Shown here: positions 15,409-24,060 of the stretch, piece by piece | Position numbering within the stretch: position 1 is the stretch's first letter | Layout of the letters: each line of letters opens with the position of its first letter | NCBI GenBank assembly: GCA_017525505.1 | Contig: JAFXSR010000039.1 | Coordinates: forward strand, 1-33,703 | DNA length: 33,703 nucleotides | Direction: 5' to 3' | From: Bacteroidales bacterium | GTDB lineage: Bacteria; Bacteroidota; Bacteroidia; Bacteroidales; WCHB1-69 | The notes under the pieces: model-generated | Told to the model about the DNA's origin: nothing | Databases searched by the model: none | What the model saw: the letters and a program-made list of their open reading frames with translations, nothing else | Program-made: the position numbers and the translations under genes

Positions 15409-16206
15409 ATGAAAAGAATCGTAGCTATTTTGGTATTGTCGCTGTGCTGTATCAGCATGGTCATGGCCCAGGGCCAAGGCACTTTCAGAGCGGGTTTGCG
15501 TATAGGACCCAATTTCTCTACCTTGTACGGATTGCAGACAGACGGACAGAAGATTCCGACATTGTTTTCCGCAGAGGAGAAATACAAAATGAAACCAGGT
15601 GTCAGGGCCGGTTTTGTCTTTGACATTGGTCTGACAGACGTGATTTCCATACAGCCTGCCATTTACTATTCCTTGCAGCGATGGGGTTCCAAGGCACAGT
15701 TCAATTTTGATGACACGTTGATCATGAAAACGGAAGAGGTGATGAGTATGCAGCTTGTGCAGATTCCGGTGCTGGTCAACTTCAGAATAGCCTTCAAAGA
15801 CAATTACAACTATGCCTTTGTGTTCGGGGTGGGCCCGTATTTCAGTGTGGCTATGTTTGGACAGGATGTGATGGATGGTTTATTGATTGACCAATATACA
15901 GGAGAGTCTTTGTATGTCCGTGGGAAAGCCAACTTCTATAAGGACGAGAATATCAGCTATTATGTTACCGACAAAAGCGGATATGCCAAAGAATACACCA
16001 CTGGTTATGACAAGCGACCTTTCCATCGCTGTGATTTCGGCTTCACCATTGCCGCAGGTTTTGAACTGAAGAAATTCTATATCGGTGTGGCCTGTGACCT
16101 GGGAGTGATCAATACCGCCAATACCAAAGAGTGGGAAGAAGTCGGCATCAGAGGCTATACCCAGCGTAACCTCAACCTTCAGGCTACTTTGGGGTATTAT
16201 TTCTAA
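15409..16206 (+). CDS. outer-membrane beta-barrel protein (PorT/OMP_b-brl type)
   Basis: The 265-residue product has a signal peptide (1-21, ending VMAQ). The mature part is made of alternating amphipathic strands: FRAGLRIGPNFST, RAGFVFDIGLTD, VLVNFRIAFKD, YAFVFGVGPYFSVAM and ending LGYYF with a terminal phenylalanine. Both the GLRIGPNFST start and the aromatic end are typical of small outer-membrane barrels in Bacteroidetes (PorT-like). Its specific role is unknown. It follows der by 63 bp and is convergent with parE across a modular repeat copy. Confidence 0.85.
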   Translation: MKRIVAILVLSLCCISMVMAQGQGTFRAGLRIGPNFSTLYGLQTDGQKIPTLFSAEEKYKMKPGVRAGFVFDIGLTDVISIQPAIYYSLQRWGSKAQFNFDDTLIMKTEEVMSMQLVQIPVLVNFRIAFKDNYNYAFVFGVGPYFSVAMFGQDVMDGLLIDQYTGESLYVRGKANFYKDENISYYVTDKSGYAKEYTTGYDKRPFHRCDFGFTIAAGFELKKFYIGVACDLGVINTANTKEWEEVGIRGYTQRNLNLQATLGYYF

Positions 16207-16212
16207 CAGTTA

Positions 16213-16355
16213 TACGTGGAAACGTGGAGACACTCGCTGCGTACGTTCGTGGATGCGCGGAGACGGAATTTCTTATCGTTTTAACGAATGCACGAAGTGC
16301 ATGACTTAACGTCTCCACGTCTTAACGAATGAGTGTAGCGAATGACTTAACGACC
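16213..16355. repeat. modular intergenic repeat, copy 3
   Basis: Modules of the CGTGGAGA type, the insert ACTCGCTGCGTACGTT, the hairpin ATGCAC-GAA-GTGCAT at 16288-16302, and inverted TTAACG, TCTCCACG and TCTTAACG modules with the insert GAGTGTAGCGAA. It fills the gap between two convergent genes, reaching almost to both stop codons. Confidence 0.85.
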
Positions 16356-16356
16356 A

Positions 16357-18198
16357 CTAATTCGCGACCATATCGATTTCCTCCCTCAGGTTATCCATCA
16401 CAAATTGGGTTCTTTCGCTGGTGTTTTTGCCCATGAAGTAATCCAGCAGGTGGCGTATGTCCACGTCTTTGGACAGCACCACGGGCTCCAGGCGGATGTT
16501 TTTGCCGATGAAATTCTTGAATTCGGCGGGGGAGATTTCGCCCAAACCTTTGAAACGCGTGATTTCGGCCTTTGCGCCGCACTTTTTGATGGCAGCGGCC
16601 TTTTCCTCGTCCGAATAGCAATAATGCGTCTGCTGCTTGTTTCTGACCCTGAAAAGGGGTGTTTCGAGGATATACACGTGGCCGGCCTTGACCAGGTCGG
16701 GGAAATATTGCAGGAAGAAGGTCAGCATGAGGATGCGGATGTGCATGCCGTCGGCATCGGCATCGGTGGCGATAACGATGTTGTTATAGCGCAGTCCGTC
16801 CAGTCCGTCCTCGATGTTCAGCGCCGCCTGCAGCAAACTCAGCTCTTCGTTGCGGTATAAAGCGCTCTTGTTGGTGTTGTATGTGTTCAGCGGTTTGCCA
16901 CGGAGACTGAATACCGCCTGGGTATTGGCGTCGCGGGAGGTGGTGATGGAGCCGGAGGCGGAGTCACCCTCGGTGATGAAGATGGTGGTTTCCACACCTC
17001 GCGCGTCGTTGGTGTTGAAGTGATAGCGGCAGTCGCGGAGCTTGCGGTTGTGCAGGCTTACCTTTTTCTGGGTCTCTTTGGATTGTTTCTTGATGCCGGC
17101 TATCTCTTTTCTCTCTTTTTCAGATTCCTGGATTTTTTTCTGAATGATTTCAGCCACATCCAGATGCATGTGGAGGTACTTGTCCAGTAACTTGGAAACA
17201 ATGTCATTGACGTAGTTTCTGATGGTAGTACCGCCGGGGCGCATGTAAGTGGAACCCAGTTTGGTTTTGGTCTGCGACTCGAAGATAGGTTCTTTCACCT
17301 TGATGGAAAGAGCGGCCACCACCGAGTTGCGGATGTCATTGGGATCATAGTCTTTTTTGTAGAAATCCCTGAAAGTCTTGACGATAGCCTCACGGAAAGC
17401 CTGCTGATGGGTACCGCCTTGGGTGGTGTTCTGACTGTTGACGAAAGAGTAGTACTCTTCGCCGTATTTGCGGTCGGTGTGTACCAAGGCGAATTCAAAC
17501 TCTCCGTCTTCCAAATGGATAGGGGTATAGAGAGCGTCGTTGCCGATGTTATTGTTGATGAGGTCTAACAGCCCGTTTTTGGAGATGAATCGCTTGTTAT
17601 TGAGCACGATGGACAAACCGCGGTTGAGGTAGGCGTAGTTCCAGATCATCTTTTCCACATAGTCGAAATACCAGTGGTAATTCTCGAAGATGCTGCCATC
17701 GGGGATGAAGGAAACAAGGGTTCCGTTGCGCTCTTCGCACAGCTGCAGGGGGGATTCTTCCACTAATTTGCCACAAGAGAACTCAGCGGTTTTCTTTTGG
17801 CCGTCGCGGACACTCTGCACGAAGAAATAAGTGGACAGGGCGTTAACGGCTTTCACGCCCACACCGTTCATACCGATAGAGTTGTCGAAAGCGGTTCCTT
17901 CCTTGAACTTGCCGCCGGTGTTCATTTTGGAAACGCAGTCCACCACCTTGGTCAACGGGATGCCGCGGCCATAGTCGCGGATGGTCACTTTGTTCTCCTT
18001 GATAGAGATTTCTATGGTTTTGCCGAAGCCCTGCATGAATTCATCTATCGCATTGTCTATCACTTCTTTGAACAACACATAGATGCCGTCATCATGGGCG
18101 GAGCCGTCGCCCAGTTTGCCGATGTACATACCGGGGCGTGTACGTATATGCTCGTCCCATTCCAGGGTGGTAATGTTGTCGTCGTTATATTCTGCCAT
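16357..18198 (-). CDS. parE: DNA topoisomerase IV subunit B (ParE-type)
   Basis: A cytoplasmic type IIA topoisomerase ATPase subunit of 613 residues. The GHKL ATPase region has EVIDNAIDE (45-53), DYGRGIP (75-81) and GMNGVGVKAVNALS (109-122). The TOPRIM domain has EGDSASGS and DADADGMHIR. The C-terminal signature RFKGLGEI follows. The length fits Bacteroidetes ParE better than GyrB (about 650 residues), but the two are close relatives; the alternative is a second GyrB. parC is not in the window. A promoter box lies about 200 bases upstream, beyond a modular repeat copy with 12 tandem octamers, so the parE leader RNA would contain the whole array. Confidence 0.9.
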   Translation of the reverse strand: MAEYNDDNITTLEWDEHIRTRPGMYIGKLGDGSAHDDGIYVLFKEVIDNAIDEFMQGFGKTIEISIKENKVTIRDYGRGIPLTKVVDCVSKMNTGGKFKEGTAFDNSIGMNGVGVKAVNALSTYFFVQSVRDGQKKTAEFSCGKLVEESPLQLCEERNGTLVSFIPDGSIFENYHWYFDYVEKMIWNYAYLNRGLSIVLNNKRFISKNGLLDLINNNIGNDALYTPIHLEDGEFEFALVHTDRKYGEEYYSFVNSQNTTQGGTHQQAFREAIVKTFRDFYKKDYDPNDIRNSVVAALSIKVKEPIFESQTKTKLGSTYMRPGGTTIRNYVNDIVSKLLDKYLHMHLDVAEIIQKKIQESEKERKEIAGIKKQSKETQKKVSLHNRKLRDCRYHFNTNDARGVETTIFITEGDSASGSITTSRDANTQAVFSLRGKPLNTYNTNKSALYRNEELSLLQAALNIEDGLDGLRYNNIVIATDADADGMHIRILMLTFFLQYFPDLVKAGHVYILETPLFRVRNKQQTHYCYSDEEKAAAIKKCGAKAEITRFKGLGEISPAEFKNFIGKNIRLEPVVLSKDVDIRHLLDYFMGKNTSERTQFVMDNLREEIDMVAN

Positions 18199-18231
18199 GG
18201 TTTATTTTATGGTATTAATTTTTCTTTTCGT

Positions 18232-18382
18232 TTATACGTTAAGGCGTTAAGTCACTCGCTGCGCATGTTCGTGAAGATCAAATTCGTCTCCACGTCTCCA
18301 CGTCTCCACGTCTCCACGTCTCCACGTCTCCACGTCTCCACGTCTCCACGTCTCCACGTCTCCACGTCTCCACGTCTCCACG
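18232..18382. repeat. modular intergenic repeat, copy 4, with expanded octamer array
   Basis: The left part has CGTTAAGG and CGTTAAGT modules and the insert ACTCGCTGCGCATGTT. The right arm, instead of a few inverted modules, is a long tandem array of CGTCTCCA, the reverse complement of the CGTGGAGA module read with a shifted start. It lies in the leader of parE. Confidence 0.88.
18285..18380. repeat. perfect tandem array: 12 copies of an 8-bp unit (CGTCTCCA)
   Basis: From 18285 to 18380 the octamer CGTCTCCA repeats 12 times without a single substitution. Such perfection points to recent slippage expansion and probable length variation between cells or strains. There are no spacers, so it is not a CRISPR array. 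Confidence 0.97.
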
Positions 18383-18655
18383 AAAAATATCAAACTTCAA
18401 AAATACGAAAAAAAGGATGATATACGGCTTGGCCCGTCTGGATAATTTCAACAAGGGGAAGTTGATAGTAGAGTCTCGGGCTGCGCCCTCGAGGGGAGAC
18501 ATTTTTCATAATCACCGTATTGTCATTGCATGAATCAAGATAACGGAATGGCACTAAAACAATGGATATGTATAATTGGACCATGTGATTATCAAGAATT
18601 TGACCAAAGATTGGCAGGAGATCCTGTATTGGCCTGACACTGTTATTACCTTATA
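18383..18655. other. non-coding stretch between the parE leader and the SDR gene
   Basis: About 270 bases with no convincing gene. It holds the parE promoter box (18398-18405) and a GC-rich hairpin at 18474-18499 (TCTCGGGC, TGC, GCCC, later GGAGA). Short frames here have no supporting features. Confidence 0.55.
18398..18405 (-). promoter_or_regulatory. Bacteroidetes -7 promoter box for parE
   Basis: On the minus strand TATTTTTG, matching TAnnTTTG, just outside the octamer array. If used, the parE transcript has a leader of about 195 bases made mostly of repeat. A -33 element is not obvious. Confidence 0.55.
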
Positions 18656-20074
18656 TTACCGATACACTTGGGCGAAGAAGGGGTTGTGGGCGGCGAGGTC
18701 TTGGTAGTTGCTGTCAGGGGACAGGCATTCGGGGCACCAGTGGCCGCCTTCCAGTATGAGTTTGGGAGAGGCCTCGAAGCGGTGTCCGGCATGGCACTGC
18801 CAGCTGAGTAGCTGGGCGGGATCACCATGGTAAGTCTCCGATAGAAGTTTTCCGCCACGGAATTCCGCGGCTTGCCGTAGGTCTTGTAATGTCAATTCCG
18901 ACAATGGTTTGGACTCATCATAGCCATGGTCAATGTGGATGGCATGCTCCTGTCCCGCTGGTGCAGATAAGTCCCATTCCGGCCAGTCGGGAATGGCTTG
19001 CCACTTTTCCAGACTGCCATAATAGGCGCGGATTCGCCTTTCATCACGATGCCTGATCCAGTATTGGGTACCATAGGTTTTCTTGTGGGCAAGGGGGCGC
19101 AGCACGGCTTTCAGCACGAAAGGAGGAACGATTTTCGCCGCTTTGAATATTTTGGGCAGGCGGTCGCTCATTTGCCGGAAATAGTCATCCAAAGGCACAT
19201 TCGCGCGGAAGTGCAGATAGTTTTCCAACACATCGGCATCCAAGTAATATTGTCCATGGAAGTTCTTCAGTACAAACCACTTGGCTTCAAAAATCTGTTC
19301 GGGACGGGGGCAGTGGACGGCTTTCAGCACGCGGCATTCAAACTCGTAGTTGGTCATGCGGTATTGTGGACCGCTGCTGATGTTGTAGAAGCGGTTCCAG
19401 AATTCGTCGGGCACGTTGTCACGGCACACACGCTCCAAAAGTCGTCCGGAATCTTCAATAGTGGCCCATTCCAGCACTCCGCGGATGGGCACATGGAACA
19501 TGATAGGATCGAAATTCTTCAGAATGCCGGGATAGAGGATACCTGATTGTCGCAGACTGACCCAATACTTCAGGCCGGAGTCGGCAAAGATGCGTTCCGC
19601 TCTGATTTTGCTGATGCTGTAATTGTCGAATTCACTGGCGAAAACAGGATCGCCGGTGCGCCCCCAGTGCAATGGCTCATTGCGGTCGGAGGTTTCTGCC
19701 ACAGAGCCGATATAAACAGTTCTAATGTGGTCGGATTCGGGTTGTGCCAGAATGGCTTTTACGATGTTCTGAGCGGCAGTGACATTCACGCGCAAGGTCT
19801 TCTCGGGGAAATAATCAGCCTTGGGTGACACCATTCCACCCACATGCAACACATAATCAGCTCCTGTAACACCCTCTAGCACATTCTCATAATTGCACAA
19901 ATCGCCCCATATAATGTGGATTTTATCCGCCAATGTCTTCAGCTTCTTCTGGTTATTTGTGCTGGGCCTTGCCAATACTGTAACCTCGTATTGCTCAGGA
20001 TAATGCAGTAACTCCTGTAGGCCTGCCCACCCCATTGTTCCAGTAGCGCCAGTCAAAAAGATTTTTTTTCGCAT
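18656..20074 (-). CDS. NAD(P)-dependent epimerase/dehydratase-like (extended SDR) protein with C-terminal zinc ribbon
   Basis: The 472-residue product begins with a Rossmann fold, GATGTMG at 9-15 (extended SDR GxxGxxG), continues with a cofactor-binding GDL near 57-59, and has the catalytic-type YSISK at 152-156. That suggests an NAD(P)-dependent sugar or steroid/flavonoid-type oxidoreductase; the substrate is unknown. The last ~50 residues hold C427-x3-H431 and C447-P-E-C450 in a WQCHAGHRFEAS...GGHWCPEC layout, like the treble-clef/zinc-ribbon repeats of DUF4379 proteins. I chose the ATG at 20074; the frame extends three codons to a TTG at 20083. It follows ileS by about 60 bp on the same strand and is likely co-transcribed. 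Confidence 0.82.
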   Translation of the reverse strand: MRKKIFLTGATGTMGWAGLQELLHYPEQYEVTVLARPSTNNQKKLKTLADKIHIIWGDLCNYENVLEGVTGADYVLHVGGMVSPKADYFPEKTLRVNVTAAQNIVKAILAQPESDHIRTVYIGSVAETSDRNEPLHWGRTGDPVFASEFDNYSISKIRAERIFADSGLKYWVSLRQSGILYPGILKNFDPIMFHVPIRGVLEWATIEDSGRLLERVCRDNVPDEFWNRFYNISSGPQYRMTNYEFECRVLKAVHCPRPEQIFEAKWFVLKNFHGQYYLDADVLENYLHFRANVPLDDYFRQMSDRLPKIFKAAKIVPPFVLKAVLRPLAHKKTYGTQYWIRHRDERRIRAYYGSLEKWQAIPDWPEWDLSAPAGQEHAIHIDHGYDESKPLSELTLQDLRQAAEFRGGKLLSETYHGDPAQLLSWQCHAGHRFEASPKLILEGGHWCPECLSPDSNYQDLAAHNPFFAQVYR

Positions 20075-20133
20075 GTTCCTCAATCGTTAAGTTTAATAGG
20101 GTACAAGTGCAGGAGATACTGACAAGAATGCTC

Positions 20134-23100
20134 TTATTTCACTGCGATAGCTACATCAATATTGATACCGGCTTCGATTTCGAAGGTGGTCTTGTTGGCA
20201 TCGGTCACTTCGGGAACGATGGCAAAGTCAACACACAAAGTCTCGGATTTGATGTAGTCTTCCATTTTGTGGAAAGCTTCGTCCAGGTTTTCGTTGCTTT
20301 GGACACGTACCACGATATTGTCGAGCACATCCATTTGCGAGTCTTTGCGGTAGTTCTGGATTCTGTTGACCAGCTCGCGGGCGTAACCTTCGTTCTTCAG
20401 CTCGGGGGTGATGGTAATGTCTAAAGCCACGGTGAGGGCACCGAAGTTGGTGACCACCCAGCCCGGAATGTCTTCAGCGGCGATTTCTACGTCATCTACC
20501 AGGATTTCCACAGGCTGGTTCTCAATCTCAAGATTCATGCGGCCATCTTTCTCCAGCTGGATGATTTCGGCCTGGGTGAACTGGGCGATACGGGCAGCGA
20601 TGGCCTTCATGATTTTGCCGTATTTGGGTCCTAACTTCTTGAAATCAGGTTTGATACGTTTTACTAACACACCTTCGCTGTCTTCCACAAACACAATGTC
20701 TTTCACATTGACTTCGTGCAGGATGAGGTCTTTCACTTTCAGAATCTGTTCCTTGAAATTGGCGGTTTCCAGCACAGGAATCATGATTTTGCTGAGCGGC
20801 TGACGCACGCGGATATTGGATTTCTTACGCAGTGACAGCACCATGGAGCAAATCTGCTGGGCCATTTCCATGCGCTCTTCCAGTTCTTTGTCGATGTATT
20901 CCTCGTGAACTTTCGGGAAGTCTGACAGGTGGACAGATTCCACGGTTTCTTTGCCGCTCACACGGTTGAGGTCGAGGAAGAGCTTGTCCATGAAGAACGG
21001 AGCGATGGGAGAGGCCAGTTTGGCGATGGTTTCCATGCAGGTGTACAGCGTCTGGTAAGCGGAAATCTTGTCCTCGCTGTACTCGCCTTTCCAGAAACGG
21101 CGGCGGCAGAGGCGCACGTACCAGTTGCTGAGGTTTTCGTCCACAAACTGGTGGATGTCACGGCCCACCTTGGTGGGTTCGTAGTCGGCATAGTTGGCGT
21201 CGCAGTTCTTCACCAAAGTGTTCAGTTCCGACAGAATCCAACGGTCGATTTCGGGACGTTTTTCAATCGGAATATCGGCTTCTTTGTACTCGAAATGATC
21301 GATATTGGCATAGAGAGCGAAGAAATTGTAGGTATTGTACAGGGTTCCGAAGAACTTGCGCTGCACCTCGGCGATGCCTTCGGTGTCGAACTTGAGGTTA
21401 TCCCATGGCTGGGCATTGGTAATCATATACCAGCGGGTGGGGTCGGCACCATATTTGTCGATGGTCTCGAAGGGGTTAACGGCATTGCCCAGACGTTTGG
21501 ACATCTTATTGCCGTTTTTATCCAATACCAAACCGTTGGAAACCACAGCTTTATAAGCTACAGAGTCGAACAGCATGGTGGCGATGGCATGCAGGGTGAA
21601 GAACCAGCCACGGGTTTGGTCCACGCCTTCAGCGATAAAGTCTGCCGGGAAGCGTTGGTTGAAATATTCCTTGTTTTCGAAGGGATAGTGCAACTGGCAG
21701 TAGGGCATAGCGCCTGAGTCAAACCACACGTCAATCAAGTCGGGTTCGCGGGTCATCTTCTGTCCTGTGGAGGAAACGAGATAGATGTCGTCCACATAAG
21801 GTTTGTGTAGGTCTATTTTAGCGTAATTTTTTTTGCTGAAATCACCGACTACAAAGTCCTTGTAAGGATTTTCCTTCATGATGCCGGCGGCCACGGCCTT
21901 GTCGATTTCTTTCATCAGTTGTTCGATAGAACCGATGCAGATGAGTTCCTTGCGGTCTTCGGTAGCCCAGATGGGTAGGGGAGTGCCCCAGAAACGTGAA
22001 CGAGACAGGTTCCAGTCCACCAGGTTCTCCAACCAGTTACCGAAACGGCCGGAACCAGTAGCTTGAGGTTTCCATTGTATGGTCTTGTTCAGTTCAATCA
22101 TGCGTTCTTTGAAAGCCGTGGTTTTGATGAACCAGGAATCCAGAGGATAATACAGCACAGGCTTGTCGGTACGCCAGCAATGCGGGTAATTATGCACATG
22201 TTTCTCAATCTTGAAGACTTTATTTTGTTGTTTCAGCCACAAAGAGATGTAAACATCCAAAGATTCGTCGTGTTTTTCGCCTTCTTTCTCGTAATCTGGT
22301 TTCACATAACGGCCAGCCACGGTCTGGTATAACTCTACATTGACACGGTCGCGGACAAATTCTTCATCCAAGTCTTCAAGCTTGAAGAATTTGCCGGTCT
22401 TATCGACCATAGGCTGCATAACTCCTGCTTTGTCCATCATCAGCATACCATCGATACCGGCCTCGGCGGCCACACGCTTATCGTCGGCACCGAAAGTAGG
22501 GGCGATATGGACGATACCCGTACCGTCTTCGGTGGTCACATAGTCACCGGGGATGACGCGGAAAGCGTTGGGACCCGGATTGACGTAAGGAATCAGCTGT
22601 TCGTATTCAATACCCACCAAATCAGTACCTTTCACTTCTCCCAACACTTTGAAGGGGATGTTTTTGTCACCAGGTTTATAGTCCTCGAATGCCAGTTCGG
22701 CATTTTTGGCGGGGAAATGGGCATTCAACAAGGGCTTGGCCAGGATGACGAAAATGGGATTTCCAGAGTAGGCGTTGAAGGATTTCACCAGCACATAATC
22801 GATTTTCGGACCCACAGCCAAAGCGGTATTGGATGGCAAGGTCCAGGGGGTGGTGGTCCAAGCGATGAAATAGACATTGTCCAGATTATCTGCTTTCAGT
22901 TCAGGGAACAGTTTGTTGATGCGGTTCAACTCGCTGCTTTTCACATGGAACTGGCCGATGCAGGTGGTGTCTTTCACATCGCGGTAGCAGCCGGGCAGGT
23001 TCAACTCGTGCGAGCTGAGGCCGGTGCCAGCAGCGGGAGAATAAGGCTGGATAGTGTAGCCTTTGTATAACAAGCCTTTCTTATAAAGCTCTGACAATAA

Positions 23101-23583
23101 ATACCATACAGATTCGATGTATTTGTTGTCGAAGGTGATATAGGGGTCTTTGAGGTCCACCCAGTAACCCATGCGGCGGGTGATGTCGTCCCACATGTCC
23201 TTGAATTTCATCACTTCGGTGCGGCAGGCCTTGTTGTAGTCTTCCACCGAAATCTTCTTGCCGATATCCTCTTTGGTTATGCCCAAGGTCTTTTCCACGC
23301 CCAATTCAACGGGCAGGCCGTGGGTGTCCCAACCGCCTTTACGGCTCACTTGCTTGCCTTTCAATGTCTGGTAGCGGCAGACAAGGTCTTTGATGGTACG
23401 AGCCATCACATGGTGAATACCAGGGGTACCGTTGGCTGATGGCGGTCCTTCGTAGAAGACGAACTGCGGGTGCCCCTCGCGGGTAGCCATGCTTTTGTCA
23501 AAAATCTGGTGCTCTTCCCAGTATTCTTTCATCTCCTTTCCGATTTCGGAAAGGTTAAGTCCTTTGTATTCAGTATATTTCAT
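20134..23583 (-). CDS. ileS: isoleucyl-tRNA synthetase, IleRS2-like, with GIHH in place of HIGH
   Basis: A class I aminoacyl-tRNA synthetase of 1149 residues that charges tRNA-Ile; the length fits the long IleRS2/eukaryote-like branch (the E. coli IleRS1 is about 939). The start is the ATG at 23583 (MKYTEYKGLN), 29 bases after the promoter box; an open frame of 68 more codons upstream runs through the promoter and is rejected. The family N-terminus FVFYEGPPSANGTPGIHH is present, but the signature normally HxGH is Gly55-Ile-His-His58. The second signature is KMSKR (21493-21507). The editing domain is present (AWTTTPWTLPSNTALAVGP). The SDR gene follows about 60 bp downstream. Confidence 0.97.
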   Translation of the reverse strand: MKYTEYKGLNLSEIGKEMKEYWEEHQIFDKSMATREGHPQFVFYEGPPSANGTPGIHHVMARTIKDLVCRYQTLKGKQVSRKGGWDTHGLPVELGVEKTLGITKEDIGKKISVEDYNKACRTEVMKFKDMWDDITRRMGYWVDLKDPYITFDNKYIESVWYLLSELYKKGLLYKGYTIQPYSPAAGTGLSSHELNLPGCYRDVKDTTCIGQFHVKSSELNRINKLFPELKADNLDNVYFIAWTTTPWTLPSNTALAVGPKIDYVLVKSFNAYSGNPIFVILAKPLLNAHFPAKNAELAFEDYKPGDKNIPFKVLGEVKGTDLVGIEYEQLIPYVNPGPNAFRVIPGDYVTTEDGTGIVHIAPTFGADDKRVAAEAGIDGMLMMDKAGVMQPMVDKTGKFFKLEDLDEEFVRDRVNVELYQTVAGRYVKPDYEKEGEKHDESLDVYISLWLKQQNKVFKIEKHVHNYPHCWRTDKPVLYYPLDSWFIKTTAFKERMIELNKTIQWKPQATGSGRFGNWLENLVDWNLSRSRFWGTPLPIWATEDRKELICIGSIEQLMKEIDKAVAAGIMKENPYKDFVVGDFSKKNYAKIDLHKPYVDDIYLVSSTGQKMTREPDLIDVWFDSGAMPYCQLHYPFENKEYFNQRFPADFIAEGVDQTRGWFFTLHAIATMLFDSVAYKAVVSNGLVLDKNGNKMSKRLGNAVNPFETIDKYGADPTRWYMITNAQPWDNLKFDTEGIAEVQRKFFGTLYNTYNFFALYANIDHFEYKEADIPIEKRPEIDRWILSELNTLVKNCDANYADYEPTKVGRDIHQFVDENLSNWYVRLCRRRFWKGEYSEDKISAYQTLYTCMETIAKLASPIAPFFMDKLFLDLNRVSGKETVESVHLSDFPKVHEEYIDKELEERMEMAQQICSMVLSLRKKSNIRVRQPLSKIMIPVLETANFKEQILKVKDLILHEVNVKDIVFVEDSEGVLVKRIKPDFKKLGPKYGKIMKAIAARIAQFTQAEIIQLEKDGRMNLEIENQPVEILVDDVEIAAEDIPGWVVTNFGALTVALDITITPELKNEGYARELVNRIQNYRKDSQMDVLDNIVVRVQSNENLDEAFHKMEDYIKSETLCVDFAIVPEVTDANKTTFEIEAGINIDVAIAVK

Positions 23584-23611
23584 TGTTAATATAAATTTTT
23601 CCAATAACCTG

Positions 23612-23619
23612 CAAAGGTA
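23612..23619 (-). promoter_or_regulatory. Bacteroidetes -7 promoter box for ileS
   Basis: On the minus strand TACCTTTG followed by CA. It lies about 29 bases upstream of the chosen ileS ATG and supports that start over the longer frame. The leader would be short, leaving no room for a T-box. Confidence 0.75.
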
Positions 23620-23659
23620 CGAAAAATTCCCAATAATACACCAAGCCATTAAAAATGTG

Positions 23660-23667
23660 TATCTTTG
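23660..23667 (+). promoter_or_regulatory. Bacteroidetes -7 promoter box for the dgkA operon
   Basis: TATCTTTG followed by CA, 15 bases before the ATG at 23683. It decides the start: the in-frame codon at 23665 lies within the box and cannot be translated from this promoter. It is divergent from the ileS promoter, about 40 bases away. Confidence 0.75.
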
Positions 23668-23682
23668 CACAAAATTTTCGTC

Positions 23683-24060
23683 ATGAAAGAGGAGAAGTCT
23701 TCCATCGCCAAGCGACTGAAAAGTTTCACGTATGCGTTTCACGGATTGCGGGTGCTCATAAAAGAGGAGCACAACGCTTGGATTCATCTTTTCGCAACCG
23801 TGTGTGTGGTGGTGGCGGGAATATTGTTCAAGATTTCGTTGATGGAATGGGTGGCGGTGATATTCGCCATCGGTCTGGTTTTCAGCTTTGAGATTATCAA
23901 TTCAGCGGTGGAAAATCTGTCTGATTTTGTGTGTTCCGAACGCAACGATCTCATTAAGAAGGTAAAGGATCTTGCTGCCGCTGCTGTTCTTGTCTCCGCT
24001 ATCACAGCAGCTATCATCGGTTTGATTGTTTTTATCCCTAAGATTATTGAATTATTATGA
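23683..24060 (+). CDS. dgkA: diacylglycerol kinase / undecaprenol kinase family protein (DgkA)
   Basis: A small inner-membrane lipid kinase of 125 residues with three helices (about 33-50, 55-75 and 97-120). The active-site pattern of the DgkA family is visible: Glu28-Glu29-His30-Asn31 in the first loop, then Glu70, Asn73, Glu77 and Asp81 in EIINSAVENLSD, and KVKDLAAAAV after the second loop. It phosphorylates diacylglycerol or undecaprenol with ATP; which one cannot be told here. Its stop overlaps the start of the DUF1361 gene by 4 bases (ATGA), implying translational coupling. Confidence 0.92.
   Translation: MKEEKSSIAKRLKSFTYAFHGLRVLIKEEHNAWIHLFATVCVVVAGILFKISLMEWVAVIFAIGLVFSFEIINSAVENLSDFVCSERNDLIKKVKDLAAAAVLVSAITAAIIGLIVFIPKIIELL

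Noticed and set aside
14053..15477. Long minus-strand open frame opposite der
   Set aside because: It is a shadow of the der coding frame. Der has two complete G domains and a KH domain, while the antisense frame has no recognisable feature.
18285..18380. CRISPR array
   Set aside because: The 8-bp units abut with no spacers, and no cas gene is nearby.
18474..18499. GC-rich hairpin as a terminator of an upstream gene
   Set aside because: There is no T-run directly after the stem on either strand at a suitable distance, and it is too far from a gene end.
17797..18502. Open frames that read the octamer array as peptide repeats (STSPRLHV on plus, GDVETWRR on minus)
   Set aside because: An 8-bp unit reads as an 8-residue repeat in any open frame. 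One frame is antisense to parE, and neither has a start, domain or signal of its own.
23584..23787. 68-codon N-terminal extension of IleRS
   Set aside because: It runs through the ileS promoter box and the divergent dgkA gene, and the family N-terminus begins at the ATG at 23583.
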